Below are positions 56,023 through 64,000 of a DNA stretch of 64,000 nt, piece after piece. Under the pieces are notes generated by a model. The model was given only the letters and a program-made list of their open reading frames with translations, did no database searches and was not told the origin of the DNA. A program made the position numbers and the translations under genes. The stretch lies in contig CAXXJE010000004.1 of assembly GCA_963675055.2 (NCBI GenBank), positions 62,001-126,000 on the forward strand, written 5' to 3'. Source of the stretch: PGYT01 sp963675055. GTDB lineage: Bacteria > Bacteroidota > Ignavibacteria > Ignavibacteriales > Melioribacteraceae. Every line of letters starts with the position of its first letter. Positions within the stretch are counted from its first letter, which is position 1.

Positions 56023-57024
56023 GTGGCATTTAATTTAAGAAACAGGAATTTTTTAAAACTGCTTGATTTCTCGCCGAAGGAAATCAGGTTTCTTCTGGAT
56101 CTTTCGAAGGAGTTAAAAGCAGCAAAATATGCAGGAACTGAAAAACAGACACTTTCCGGTAAGAATATTGTTCTTCTGTTCGCGAAGGATTCAACGAGAA
56201 CAAGGTGTGCTTTTGAAGTCGCTGCAATGGACCAGGGAGCCGGAGTCACATATATCGGACCTTCAGGCTCGCAGATGGGTAAGAAAGAATCTATGAAAGA
56301 TACTGCAAGAGTTCTCGGCAGAATGTATGATGGTATTGAGTACCGCGGATTCGGTCAGGAAATTGTTGAAGAACTCGGCGCACATTCAGGTGTTCCGGTA
56401 TGGAACGGCCTAACAAATGAGTTCCATCCTACTCAGATACTTGCGGATTTTCTTACAATAATGGAGCATACTAATAAGCCCCTAAATGAAGTTAAACTTG
56501 CTTATGTAGGCGATGCCAGAAACAATATGGGCAATTCCCTTATGGTCGGCTGTGCCAAGGTGGGTATGGACTTTGTGGCAGTTGCTCCGGAAGAACTATG
56601 GCCGGATGAAGAACTTGTTAGAATCAGTAACGCTATTGCAGATGATACCGGCGCTACGATTGAACTTAGTAGTGATCCGGTTAAAGGTGTGAAAGATGCT
56701 GATTTCATTTATACAGATGTATGGGTATCGATGGGAGAGGCCGAAGAGGAATGGGAAAAGAGAATAAATTTAATGAAGCCATTCCAGGTGAACATGAGTA
56801 TGTTGAAGAATACGGGCAATCCTAATGTTAAATTCATGCACTGCCTGCCGGCGTTTCACAACCGTGAAACTAATGTTGGTGATGAAATTTTTCAAAAATT
56901 CGGACTTGAGTCGATGGAAGTCGCTGAAGATGTATTTGAATCAGAGTATTCAATAGTCTTTGATGAAGCCGAAAACAGAGTGCATACTATCAAAGCAGTT
57001 CTTGTTGCAACACTTGGCAACTAA
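56023..57024 (+). CDS. arcB: Ornithine carbamoyltransferase (catabolic type)
   Basis: Seen: 333 residues; carbamoyl-phosphate loop STRTRCAFEVAA, HPTQILADFLT, ornithine loop with DVWVSMGE, and HCLPAFHN. GTG start with a strong AAGGAG site. Length and the GxxxGKKESMKDTARVL segment match ArgF/ArcB enzymes. Known: it interconverts ornithine plus carbamoyl phosphate and citrulline; location next to carbamate kinase favours the catabolic direction. arcA (arginine deiminase) is not in the window. A substrate other than ornithine, as in YgeW-type transcarbamoylases, cannot be excluded, but the motifs read as ornithine type. Confidence 0.88.
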   Translation: MAFNLRNRNFLKLLDFSPKEIRFLLDLSKELKAAKYAGTEKQTLSGKNIVLLFAKDSTRTRCAFEVAAMDQGAGVTYIGPSGSQMGKKESMKDTARVLGRMYDGIEYRGFGQEIVEELGAHSGVPVWNGLTNEFHPTQILADFLTIMEHTNKPLNEVKLAYVGDARNNMGNSLMVGCAKVGMDFVAVAPEELWPDEELVRISNAIADDTGATIELSSDPVKGVKDADFIYTDVWVSMGEAEEEWEKRINLMKPFQVNMSMLKNTGNPNVKFMHCLPAFHNRETNVGDEIFQKFGLESMEVAEDVFESEYSIVFDEAENRVHTIKAVLVATLGN

Positions 57025-57049
57025 CAAACCATAATATATATCTAAATAC

Positions 57050-57073
57050 AGCCCGGGTAATACCGGGCTTTTT
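57050..57073 (+). terminator. Rho-independent terminator closing the glmS-arcB operon
   Basis: AGCCCGG (57050-57056) pairs with CCGGGCT (57063-57069) around a 6-base loop, followed by TTTT; 25 bases after arcB. The permease genes beyond therefore need their own promoter. Confidence 0.9.
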
Positions 57074-57150
57074 AGAGAAATACGCCTGAAATTCTAATCT
57101 AAATAGCTTATTATAGCGCAATTCTTTCACTCATTTAAAACTGAATTTAT

Positions 57151-58383
57151 ATGATCGGCAGAATTAATGTCAATGAAATGATACTCGGCGCGCAAATGCT
57201 GTTTGTTGCCTTCGGTGCCCTGGTACTTGTCCCTTTATTAACCGGTTTAGATCCATCAATAGCTTTGTTTACTGCAGGATTTGGGACACTTATATTTCAA
57301 TTTGTAACTCAGAAGAAGGTTCCGGTATTCCTAGCAAGTTCCTTCGCTTTTATTGCTCCGATCCAGGTTGGACTCGAAGAATTCGGGATGGCTGCTACAC
57401 TTGGCGGACTCGCGAGTGCGGGTATAATTTATATGCTCTTGGCTGGTTTAGTCAAAATTCGGGGTGTACAAGTAATTGAGAAATATCTTCCTTCGGTTGT
57501 TACCGGACCGGTAATAATGGTAATTGGCTTAAAACTCGCTCCTGTTGCTGTTGGTATGACAAAAAACTTTACCGGTGGAACTGAGTTGGATGAATCAGCA
57601 GTGCTGGTGGCTGTATTCAGCCTGGCGGTTACTGTATTTACAGTTCTTAAAGGGAAGGGAATTTTGAGCATTATTCCGGTTTTAGTAGGTATTTTGTCCG
57701 GATACGTACTCTGCCTAATTTTAGGTGAAGTAGATTTTCAACCTATTGCAGAAGCAGATTGGATAACAATTCCCTGGATTTCTGCAGTACAGAATGGACT
57801 ATATGAATTTCCTAAATTCGATTTATCAGCTATTCTTTATATCCTTCCTGTAGCTATTGCTCCTGCTATTGAACACGTCGGAGATATTCTTGCAATTTCC
57901 GAAACTGCAAAAAAAGACTATCTGGAAGATCCTGGTTTACATCGAACTTTGTTTGGTGACGGTATTGCCACTTTTATAGCTTCTATGTTAGGCGGCCCGC
58001 CAAATACAACCTACTCCGAGGTTACCGGCGCTGTTGCACTTATTAAAAAATTCGATACTAAACTGATGACTATTGCCGCAGTATTTGCGATATTGCTTGC
58101 GTTTTTAGGTAAACTTGGCGCAATACTCAAGACTATCCCGATTCCGGTTATGGGTGGAATTATGGTACTGCTGTTCGGTATGATTGCAGCGATAGGAATA
58201 AGTTCATTAGTCCATAATAAAGTGGACTTATCAAATTCCCGGAATCTGGTTATAGTTGCAGTAATATTGGTCTTCGGACTTGGTGATATGGCTCTTGGTT
58301 ATCGTGAATTTCAACTCGCTGGAATAGGATTAGCCGGTATTACAGGAGTGCTTTTAAATATGTTTTTACCGGGTAAAAAGTAG
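57151..58383 (+). CDS. NCS2 uracil/xanthine-type permease
   Basis: Seen: 410 residues, about 12-14 membrane helices with the NCS2 half-helix motifs: APIQVGLEEFG in TM3, PAIEHVGDILAISE in TM8 (the conserved Glu for base binding), GGPPNTTYSEVTGA in TM10. Known: the GGPPNTTY motif is found in uracil transporters such as UraA. Proton-coupled import of uracil or a related base. Preceded by the operon terminator and an AT-rich 77-bp leader; no known riboswitch is recognisable there. Followed after 68 bases by a second permease. Confidence 0.88.
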   Translation: MIGRINVNEMILGAQMLFVAFGALVLVPLLTGLDPSIALFTAGFGTLIFQFVTQKKVPVFLASSFAFIAPIQVGLEEFGMAATLGGLASAGIIYMLLAGLVKIRGVQVIEKYLPSVVTGPVIMVIGLKLAPVAVGMTKNFTGGTELDESAVLVAVFSLAVTVFTVLKGKGILSIIPVLVGILSGYVLCLILGEVDFQPIAEADWITIPWISAVQNGLYEFPKFDLSAILYILPVAIAPAIEHVGDILAISETAKKDYLEDPGLHRTLFGDGIATFIASMLGGPPNTTYSEVTGAVALIKKFDTKLMTIAAVFAILLAFLGKLGAILKTIPIPVMGGIMVLLFGMIAAIGISSLVHNKVDLSNSRNLVIVAVILVFGLGDMALGYREFQLAGIGLAGITGVLLNMFLPGKK

Positions 58384-58451
58384 ACTTTATTATATAAAAG
58401 GGGATTGTTGGGAGAATTATTTAATCCGTTTAATGAAAATGAGACAAGCAA

Positions 58452-59774
58452 ATGCTAAGCAAATACTTCGATTTTCAGGGCAATAGCACATCTGTAAAAA
58501 CAGAAATTATTGCAGGTATCACTTCCTTCCTTGCGACAATGTATATCATTGTCGTCAATCCTGCTATCATCTCAAGCGCCGGAATGCCGTTCAGCGGTAT
58601 ACTTACTGCGACAGTTCTTGTAAGTGCTTTCAGCAGTATTATGATGGGAATCTATGCCAAAAATCCAATTATACTTGCTCCCGGGATGGGTATCAATGCT
58701 TTCTTCGCCTTTTCAGTAGTTATAGGCATGGGCGTTCGCTGGGAAACGGCTCTGGGCGCAGTTTTCTGGTCAGGGGTTGTCTTTTTGCTGCTTTCAGTTT
58801 TCAACCTGCGTACCAAAATAGTAAATGCAATTCCGCAGCAGCTGAGATATGCAATATCGGCCGGGCTGGGCTTGTTTATTGCTTTTATCGGATTTGAAAA
58901 CGCACATTTCATTGTGAGCAATCCGTCAACCCTGATATCTATTGGATCGCTAAATGCGATTACTGTTACTTTTATTGTTGGTCTGTTGATTACTACCGTG
59001 CTGGTTACTAAGAAAATTAAAGGCGCTTTGATAATTGGAATACTATTAACTACTGTACTTGCTATCCCGATCGGCAGAATTTATGGTAATGCTGCTGATA
59101 TCAATTACGGGATCTCGACTCTGGTTACCTGGCAGGGAATTGTAGATTATCCCGATTTCAGTCTAATATTTAAGCTGGATCTGCTTGGATCACTGGCTCT
59201 CTCTATGGTCCCCGTAATTTTCGCATTCGTATTCACCGACATGTTCGATTCATTATCAACTTTCATTGGGGTTGCAGAGGCTGCTGATCTGGTAGATGAG
59301 CAAGGCGAACCACTACATATCAAACAGTCATTAATTGTTGATGCGGTATCAACAACAATTTCCGGACTGCTGGGCACCAGTGCGGGAACAAGTTATGTAG
59401 AATCAGCAGCAGGTGTAAAAGAAGGAGGACGTACCGGATTCACTGCTGTTGTTGCCGGCTTGCTTTTTCTGCCGTTTATGTTCCTCTCACCACTGTTGTC
59501 TGTAATTCCATCAATAGCAACAGCACCGGCCCTCATTCTCGTGGGAGTATTTATGATGAAACCGGTTCTTAAAATTAACTGGACCGAATTTGATGATGCT
59601 ATTCCGGCATTTCTGGGCATGATCTTGATTCCGCTTACTTATTCAATTACCAATGGTATTATATGGGGATTTATAAGCTGGACAGTAATCAAACTGTCAG
59701 TCGGCAAGCACAAAGAAGTAAGCATTACTCTTATTATTATCGATCTGTTTGCAATTCTGGCATTATTAGTATAA
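58452..59774 (+). CDS. AzgA-type adenine/guanine/hypoxanthine permease
   Basis: Seen: 440 residues, polytopic, with the AzgA-branch NCS2 motifs: TEIIAGITSFLATMYIIVVNP at the start, LAPGMGINAFFAFSVV, TDMFDSLSTFIGVAE and GTSAGTSYVESAAGV. Known: this branch carries purine bases (AdeP, GhxP, PbuG/PbuO types). Together with the uracil-type permease it gives uptake of both base classes. Inferred: the pair may feed nucleobase breakdown linked to the carbamoyl-phosphate operon upstream, although no degradative enzyme is in the window. Confidence 0.9.
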   Translation: MLSKYFDFQGNSTSVKTEIIAGITSFLATMYIIVVNPAIISSAGMPFSGILTATVLVSAFSSIMMGIYAKNPIILAPGMGINAFFAFSVVIGMGVRWETALGAVFWSGVVFLLLSVFNLRTKIVNAIPQQLRYAISAGLGLFIAFIGFENAHFIVSNPSTLISIGSLNAITVTFIVGLLITTVLVTKKIKGALIIGILLTTVLAIPIGRIYGNAADINYGISTLVTWQGIVDYPDFSLIFKLDLLGSLALSMVPVIFAFVFTDMFDSLSTFIGVAEAADLVDEQGEPLHIKQSLIVDAVSTTISGLLGTSAGTSYVESAAGVKEGGRTGFTAVVAGLLFLPFMFLSPLLSVIPSIATAPALILVGVFMMKPVLKINWTEFDDAIPAFLGMILIPLTYSITNGIIWGFISWTVIKLSVGKHKEVSITLIIIDLFAILALLV

Positions 59775-59846
59775 AAATGAGTTTTACATAAAAATTTATT
59801 TTGTTTTTTAGATCGATTTCAATAAATTTAGAATCGTTCTTTTAAA

Positions 59847-59919
59847 GGGCAGATAGCTCAGTCGGTAGAGCAAAGGACTGAAAATCCTTGTGTCGGCGGT
59901 TCGATTCCGTCTCTGCCCA
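59847..59919 (+). tRNA. tRNA-Phe (GAA anticodon)
   Basis: 73-nt cloverleaf: acceptor GGGCAGA/TCTGCCC, D arm, anticodon stem AAGGA/TCCTT with loop CTGAAAA giving anticodon GAA, T loop TTCGATT, discriminator A; CCA not encoded. Confidence 0.97.
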
Positions 59920-59929
59920 CAAGAACTTT

Positions 59930-59960
59930 AACCCGGTAACCGAGCCGGGTTTTTTATTTT
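59930..59960 (+). terminator. Terminator after tRNA-Phe
   Basis: AACCCGG (59930-59936) and CCGGGTT (59945-59951) with an 8-base loop, then TTTTTATTTT. It lies 11 bases past the tRNA. Confidence 0.9.
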
Positions 59961-60060
59961 AAACTGAATAAGAACTCTATTAATATCCCGGTAACCGCCC
60001 GTACGGCAAAGTCGTTTAATAGCTAGATGATGAAGGGAGGGTACTATTATCTTATTAACC

Positions 60061-60109
60061 AATTAGCAATATCAAAAGTAATTCTATTATACTTTTGATA
60101 TTGCTAATT
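60061..60109. repeat. Perfect 20-bp hairpin next to the insertion sequence
   Basis: Arms 60061-60080 and 60090-60109 are exact reverse complements around a 9-base loop. AT-rich, no T-run, so not a standard terminator. The inner boundary of the IS is 15 bp to the right. It may be an insertion-target hairpin or a remnant of another element. Confidence 0.75.
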
Positions 60110-60169
60110 AGTAATTACCAAATTGTTTCAGAGATAAATCATAGTTTTCAGAAAAATATAATTTAGTAT

Positions 60170-61123
60170 TCATGCTGCTTTGTTATTTCTGTAAAGGTTT
60201 AAGTTTTCTTTCATTCTAATTTGTTTCGCTTTTAGTAGTTTCTCTGTTCTCTCGGAAAATATCTTCTCGGCCTTGCCTGTGTATTTGTCGTAAGGCGTTA
60301 TAAAACCAATAGCCGAGTGGTATCTTTCGCGATTATAATAATCAACTTGTTCTTTGATAAGTTTGTGCAGTTCTGAGAAGTTATCAGCATCATTTGGGTC
60401 AACCAGTTCCCTCAATGTCCTATGGCAGCGTTCTATCTCAGCGTTTTCGTTAGGGCAGTGTGGGTGAATGTAGCGTGCAGCAACACCGAGTTTACTGATG
60501 AACGATTTATACTCTTGTGATATGTAACAGCTTCCATTATCTGATTGAATCGATTTTGGCTTTCTCCCTGTTATTCTAAATGCCTCTGCTGTTGCGTTTT
60601 TAATCGTATCGCCTGTCATAGAACTCAGCAGCTTGTGGTAAGTAATGTAACGGGAAAAGACATCGATATAGGAAAAGAAATAGTAGTCTCTGCCCATATA
60701 AGAGATGTTCATTAAGTCAGTTTGCCAAAGTTCGTCAGGATTAGTTAACCTCTCATGAGGACTCCAGTATTGGGGTGTTTTCCGTTTACCCCTAAGGAAA
60801 ATGAGGTTGTTCTCTCGTAAAATACGGTATACGCTTGAAGAACTCATATATGCAATATTTTCATCTATCATTCGGTAGCTAAGCTCTCGGTGGTTATATC
60901 GGGTATGGGAAAGAGCATATCTAATTACAGCTTCTTTTTCTTTGTCCGTGATTTTGTTAGGGGTTATCCTGGGTGTCTCTGTTTCCCTGTCCCCCGGGTT
61001 TTCAAGTGAATAAAACCGTTGTGGCGAGATACCCCATTTCCGGCAAATATCTTTCTTTGTCCAGTTATACTTTTTATACCGGGTTATCATATCGAGTAAA
61101 TCCAGTTTTATTTCTATGCTCAT
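60170..61123 (-). CDS. IS3-family transposase OrfB (DDE integrase)
   Basis: Seen: 317 residues with an N-terminal HTH_21-like region (NHRELSYRMIDENIAYMSSSSVYRILRE), then a retroviral-type integrase core: first Asp in LWQTDLMNISYMG, second Asp in IQSDNGSCYIS, Glu in NENAEIERCHRTLRE, with the YNRERYHSAIGFITPYDKY tail. Known: DDE cut-and-paste/copy-out enzyme of IS3 elements. OrfA stops 15 bases before its start and the frames do not overlap, so it may be initiated on its own rather than by the usual -1 frameshift. Appears intact. Confidence 0.92.
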   Translation of the reverse strand: MSIEIKLDLLDMITRYKKYNWTKKDICRKWGISPQRFYSLENPGDRETETPRITPNKITDKEKEAVIRYALSHTRYNHRELSYRMIDENIAYMSSSSVYRILRENNLIFLRGKRKTPQYWSPHERLTNPDELWQTDLMNISYMGRDYYFFSYIDVFSRYITYHKLLSSMTGDTIKNATAEAFRITGRKPKSIQSDNGSCYISQEYKSFISKLGVAARYIHPHCPNENAEIERCHRTLRELVDPNDADNFSELHKLIKEQVDYYNRERYHSAIGFITPYDKYTGKAEKIFSERTEKLLKAKQIRMKENLNLYRNNKAA

Positions 61124-61137
61124 TCGACAGTATCTGC

Positions 61138-61425
61138 CTAATCTGTAAGTTTTTTTTTAAGCTCTAGCGCTTCTTCTGTTACTGCAACTATTATCTGGTC
61201 TTTGCGCTTAATTTCATCTTCCAATTTGTTGATTTTTTGTTCTGTAGCTTTTGATACCTTCGCAAACGTTGATTCTGCGTTATTGAGCATTTGCTTTTGC
61301 CATTGATAGAACTGAACTTCATGAATCCCCTTGCGACGGCAATAAGCCGAGATGCCTTCTGGTGATTTTAAGCCTTCGAGAACTGTACGTACTTTGTAAC
61401 TTGGGCTATATTTTTGTTTTGGCAT
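61138..61425 (-). CDS. IS3-family transposase OrfA (HTH)
   Basis: Seen: 95 residues, helix-turn-helix at about 9-50 (YKVRTVLEGLKSPEGISAY, KGIHEVQFYQWQKQM) and a leucine-zipper-like coiled coil at about 60-93 (INKLEDEIKRKDQIIVAVTEEALELKKKL). Known: OrfA binds the terminal inverted repeats and, alone or fused to OrfB, regulates transposition. Preceded by GGAGCTTACTTCC-like site. Complete. Confidence 0.92.
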   Translation of the reverse strand: MPKQKYSPSYKVRTVLEGLKSPEGISAYCRRKGIHEVQFYQWQKQMLNNAESTFAKVSKATEQKINKLEDEIKRKDQIIVAVTEEALELKKKLTD

Positions 61426-61633
61426 GGAAGTAAGCTCCTATTTTCTTTTGCAAAATAAGCATCCATGTACTAAATATAATTTTTTCTTGAATGTTAACTT
61501 TTACTGAAACAATACGATTACTGGCTAAGAAATACTCAAAAATAACTAGATATTCAAAATTTATCTTTGTGTTACGAAAAAAAAATTACAAATCCTGGAG
61601 TAAAACTATGCGATTGTAATCTTAAATAGGATA

Positions 61634-61662
61634 TTGATAACTTGGATGTAATTTAATATAAT
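61634..61662 (+). promoter_or_regulatory. Sigma70-like promoter of the YCF48/beta-helix gene
   Basis: TTGATA (61634-61639), 17-bp spacer, TATAAT (61657-61662), followed by a GGGGAA site before the GTG start at 61699. The leader is about 30 nt. Confidence 0.65.
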
Positions 61663-61698
61663 TATAATTTAACAAGATAATTTATGGGGAACTAATTC

Positions 61699-63258
61699 GT
61701 GAACGTATCACACCGTATTTTACTAATAACTATTTTGCTTCTATCTGTATCGGTTTTAAATGCACAACAAGCATGGCGTAAAATTATCAATGAGTTCGGT
61801 TCAAATGCTATTGAATTTGTTGATATTCAAAATGGTTGGATAGCCTATGAGGACTTGTACAAAACAACAAATCAAGGACTTACATGGGAAAAACAAGAAT
61901 TACAATTACCAGCTGGAATAAACAATGTACAATGGAATAATTTAAACTTTTTTAACGATCGATATGGTGTAATTTCAAGTGAAGAACTTATTGGATTTAC
62001 AGATGATGGCGGTTATACATGGGAGATAGGCTTTACACCGAATAGAATAAATTGTATAGACAGTTGGGTTGTTGATGAAAACAATATCGTAATACTTGCT
62101 GAAAAAGATATTTATAAATCAACCGATAAAGGGCATTCATGGATAAAAACTTATACAAGTCCTGAACAAAACCGAAATGTATTTTTTCTTAATTCGCAAA
62201 AAGGATGGGTTGTAACTGACAAAGGTTATTTACTGAAGACATTAAATGGTGGTGACTCATGGTCATTGTCTTTAGTTGCAAGCGGGGATCTGCGTGCAAT
62301 TCATTTTCTTGATGGAAACACAGGTTTTCTTTGTGGATCGAATGGAATATTTCTTAAAACCAGTAATGGAGGAGATAATTGGATTGAATCACAAGTTCCT
62401 ACTCAAAATGATTATAAATCAATAAGGTTTCTTAATGCTCAATATGGTTTTGTTGTCGGTGGACGTTACATCTCACTTACAACCGATGGCGGAGGTACAT
62501 GGATGCATAGTACTCGCTCTGGAGAAGACTATCAAAACATCTATACATTCGACAATTTGAAGTATTTGGTTACTTCATTAAACGGGCTTTTAAAATACAC
62601 TTCTGAGAGTCTCTCTTTAATAAAACCTGTCGGAGGTGAGGTTCTTGAAAGTGAATCACAATTTGAGTTTGAATGGATTTCAGATGGTATGTATAAGATT
62701 GATATTGAATATTCTATGAATGCTGGTCGTAGATGGCATACATTAGCTTCTGATCTGCCAACATATCCGGGTAAAATTGAGTTAAATTTACCCAAAGGTT
62801 TATCTAGTGAAGTAATATTTAAAATTGCTGAGGCAGGAACTAATACTACTAACCCGATTTCTGACATTAGTGGTGACCCTATTACTCTATATTATAATGG
62901 AGATATAATCAATGTCCCATTTGATACGCCCTCAATACAGGGCGGTATTGATATTGCTTCAAATGGTGACACAATCATTGTGAGTGAAGGATTATACTAT
63001 GAAAACATTAATCTGAACGATAGGTACGGGTTGGTCATTAAATCGACTTATGGTCCCGATGCAACAATATTAGATGGAAGAGAACAAGGTACAGTAATAA
63101 CAATAGACGGAGGTGAATTTAATGAAATTTGTGGATTTACTGTGCAAAATGGATCTGGGGTAAGTGGCGGTGCGGTGTTTAGTAATCGTGATAACAACTT
63201 TGAGAATATGATTATAAAGAACAACTTTGCAACAAGAGGGGGGCGGATTTTATTTTAA
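61699..63258 (+). CDS. Secreted YCF48/BNR and beta-helix protein, frameshifted
   Basis: Seen: GTG start (an ATG at 61684 stops after three codons), signal peptide ending VLNA-QQ, seven or so YCF48/Asp-box blades (for example STDKGHSWIK, TLNGGDSWSL, TSNGGDNWIE), a beta-sandwich at about 300-390, then the start of a right-handed beta helix (IQGGIDIASNGDTIIVSEGLYY). At six G (63238-63243) the frame turns to RILF and a stop; with one G fewer it would continue through the rest of the helix. Known: similar proteins of this phylum end in a T9SS tail, which would lie beyond the window. Inferred: a phase-variable or decayed surface protein, or a sequencing slip. Confidence 0.75.
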   Translation: MNVSHRILLITILLLSVSVLNAQQAWRKIINEFGSNAIEFVDIQNGWIAYEDLYKTTNQGLTWEKQELQLPAGINNVQWNNLNFFNDRYGVISSEELIGFTDDGGYTWEIGFTPNRINCIDSWVVDENNIVILAEKDIYKSTDKGHSWIKTYTSPEQNRNVFFLNSQKGWVVTDKGYLLKTLNGGDSWSLSLVASGDLRAIHFLDGNTGFLCGSNGIFLKTSNGGDNWIESQVPTQNDYKSIRFLNAQYGFVVGGRYISLTTDGGGTWMHSTRSGEDYQNIYTFDNLKYLVTSLNGLLKYTSESLSLIKPVGGEVLESESQFEFEWISDGMYKIDIEYSMNAGRRWHTLASDLPTYPGKIELNLPKGLSSEVIFKIAEAGTNTTNPISDISGDPITLYYNGDIINVPFDTPSIQGGIDIASNGDTIIVSEGLYYENINLNDRYGLVIKSTYGPDATILDGREQGTVITIDGGEFNEICGFTVQNGSGVSGGAVFSNRDNNFENMIIKNNFATRGGRILF

Positions 63259-64000
63259 AGAAGGAATGCATTCTGTAATAAAAAACTCAGTTATATATAA
63301 TAACAGTGCAAAATTTGAAGCTGGTGGGGGAATTTACGTGATCGAAGACTGTAGAGTGAGATTAGAGAATTCCCAAATAATAAATAACACAGCAAAGTTT
63401 GGTGCTGGAATATTTTCGTATAGTTCTGGTATTCAAATTCTAAATAGTCTCATCCAGCACAATACTGCGTCCGATATCGGCGGAGGAATCTGGTCCAACT
63501 CAACGAATTCTGGTGATTCACTGATCATTTATAATTCCAAAATTATTGAAAATACAGCTGAAAGCGTCGGAGGGGTCTATTTGACGGGATATCATTTTAT
63601 TAGTCAGCAACATGAAATATATAATACAGTTTTCTCGGAGAATGTTGGGGGTGCACTTGGCGTCCAATCTGCTTCGGCTTCGATTGGAAAATGTGTTTTC
63701 TACAACAACATTGGTTGCGTGAATGCTGCCGATCATTGCTGCAGCGCTATATATTTTGAAAATTCGGAGTCTGTAGTAAATAATTGCAGTTTTAATTTTA
63801 ATATATCGGAGGATGGAAGTTGCATACAATGTAAACAAAATAATAGCTTTGATAAAGTGCCAACAATAACGGGATGTAATTTTAATAATAATGAGTCTGC
63901 AATAAATAATGATTCCTATGGGGCTGTAATTATTGCTGAAAACAATTGGTGGGGTGATCCATCCGGACCCTATCATCCGAGTCAAAACACTGATGGTATT
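63242..64000 (+). pseudogene. Out-of-frame downstream part of the beta-helix protein
   Basis: Seen: the +1 frame is open from the G-run to the window end and continues the beta-helix pattern without a stop, starting GGFYFKEG and containing repeated coil units such as NSVIYNNSAKFEAGGGIYV, IINNTAKFGAGIF and HNTASDIGGGIW, and ending in ENNWWGDPSGPYHPS. The last motif is typical of the end of right-handed helices in this type of protein. No independent start is evident, so it is the tail of the gene beginning at 61699. The gene runs off the window. Confidence 0.8.

Larger units (their letters stand above)
60124..61511 (-). mobile_element. IS3-family insertion sequence
   Basis: About 1.39 kb. Outer ends TGTTTCAG (60124-60131) and CTGAAACA (61504-61511) are inverted repeats, extendable by AT on each side, and the similarity continues imperfectly for some 45 bp (TATAATTTAGTA against its complement). 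Carries orfA and orfB on the minus strand. A 3-bp target duplication is not clear: AAT on the left against ATA on the right. Confidence 0.85.

Noticed and set aside
60118..61516. Target-site duplication of the IS
   Set aside because: Flanks AAT and ATA do not match at 3 bp; only an AT dinucleotide is shared, which chance explains.
63518..63985. Minus-strand 155-codon frame at the window end
   Set aside because: It is antisense to the continuing beta-helix coding frame, shows no domain, and arises from the AT-rich repeat coils.

Overview
The window looks like a chromosomal segment of a Gram-negative bacterium of the Ignavibacteria/Bacteroidota type, with Ignavibacteria the most likely. Supporting evidence: secreted proteins end in a type IX secretion (Por) sorting domain with the NYPNPFNP motif, several products look like outer-membrane barrels or lipoproteins, and there are no Gram-positive hallmarks apart from a SpoVG homologue. 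Base composition is moderate, with clearly AT-richer patches at the left end, at 33.9-34.5 kb, at 39.5-43.4 kb and in the last 4 kb. These patches coincide with accessory genes.

Layout. 1-2.7 kb: the right end of an island inserted at a tRNA-Arg gene, carrying a SLOG/SLATT gene pair (a predicted nucleotide-signalled membrane effector system) and a tyrosine recombinase. 2.9-9.5 kb: surface-polysaccharide genes (GT-C glycosyltransferase, GT2, a glutaminase/WbpG-like amidotransferase fusion, a Wzx-type flippase). 9.5-13.5 kb: two tandem promoters, a 1141-residue repeat protein with a T9SS tail and a 29-codon lipoprotein-like gene. 13.7-15.9 kb: murein-peptide endopeptidase plus dipeptide epimerase. 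16.2-17.9 kb: GH9 glycosidase lipoprotein. 18-33 kb: eight collinear genes that look like a synthase-dependent exopolysaccharide machine (KaiC-like regulator, TPR/beta-barrel exporter, SGNH esterase, processive GT2, small membrane protein, NodB-fold membrane protein, FN3 surface protein, PAS-rich hybrid kinase). An unusual number of its domains have lost catalytic residues.

33-39.5 kb: lexA with a candidate operator, an RHH/RelE toxin-antitoxin pair, ogt, a broken four-helix-bundle gene between inverted repeats, and housekeeping genes (GNAT, DUF885, YjbQ, SthA). 39.5-43.4 kb: a perfect sigma70-type promoter embedded in two palindromes drives two overlapping P-loop ATPase genes; the second carries a winged helix and seven Sel1/TPR repeats. 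This pair is the best candidate here for an undescribed system. 43.7-49.7 kb: a beta-barrel protein, a WYL regulator operon (zinc ribbon, GyrI-like, DinB-like), DUF72, spoVG, a long hairpin and dinB (Pol IV).

49.7-59.8 kb: a T9SS sialidase-like protein (minus strand), then glmS, a cyclic-2,3-diphosphoglycerate-synthetase-like GTPase, carbamate kinase and ornithine carbamoyltransferase ending at a strong terminator, followed by uracil-type and adenine/guanine-type permeases. No arginine deiminase is present, so the carbamoyl source is probably something other than arginine, possibly nucleobase breakdown. 59.8-64 kb: tRNA-Phe, a perfect 20-bp hairpin, an intact IS3-family insertion sequence, and a secreted YCF48/beta-helix protein frameshifted at a run of six G and cut by the window edge.

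All family assignments are from reading the sequence only; no database search was run.
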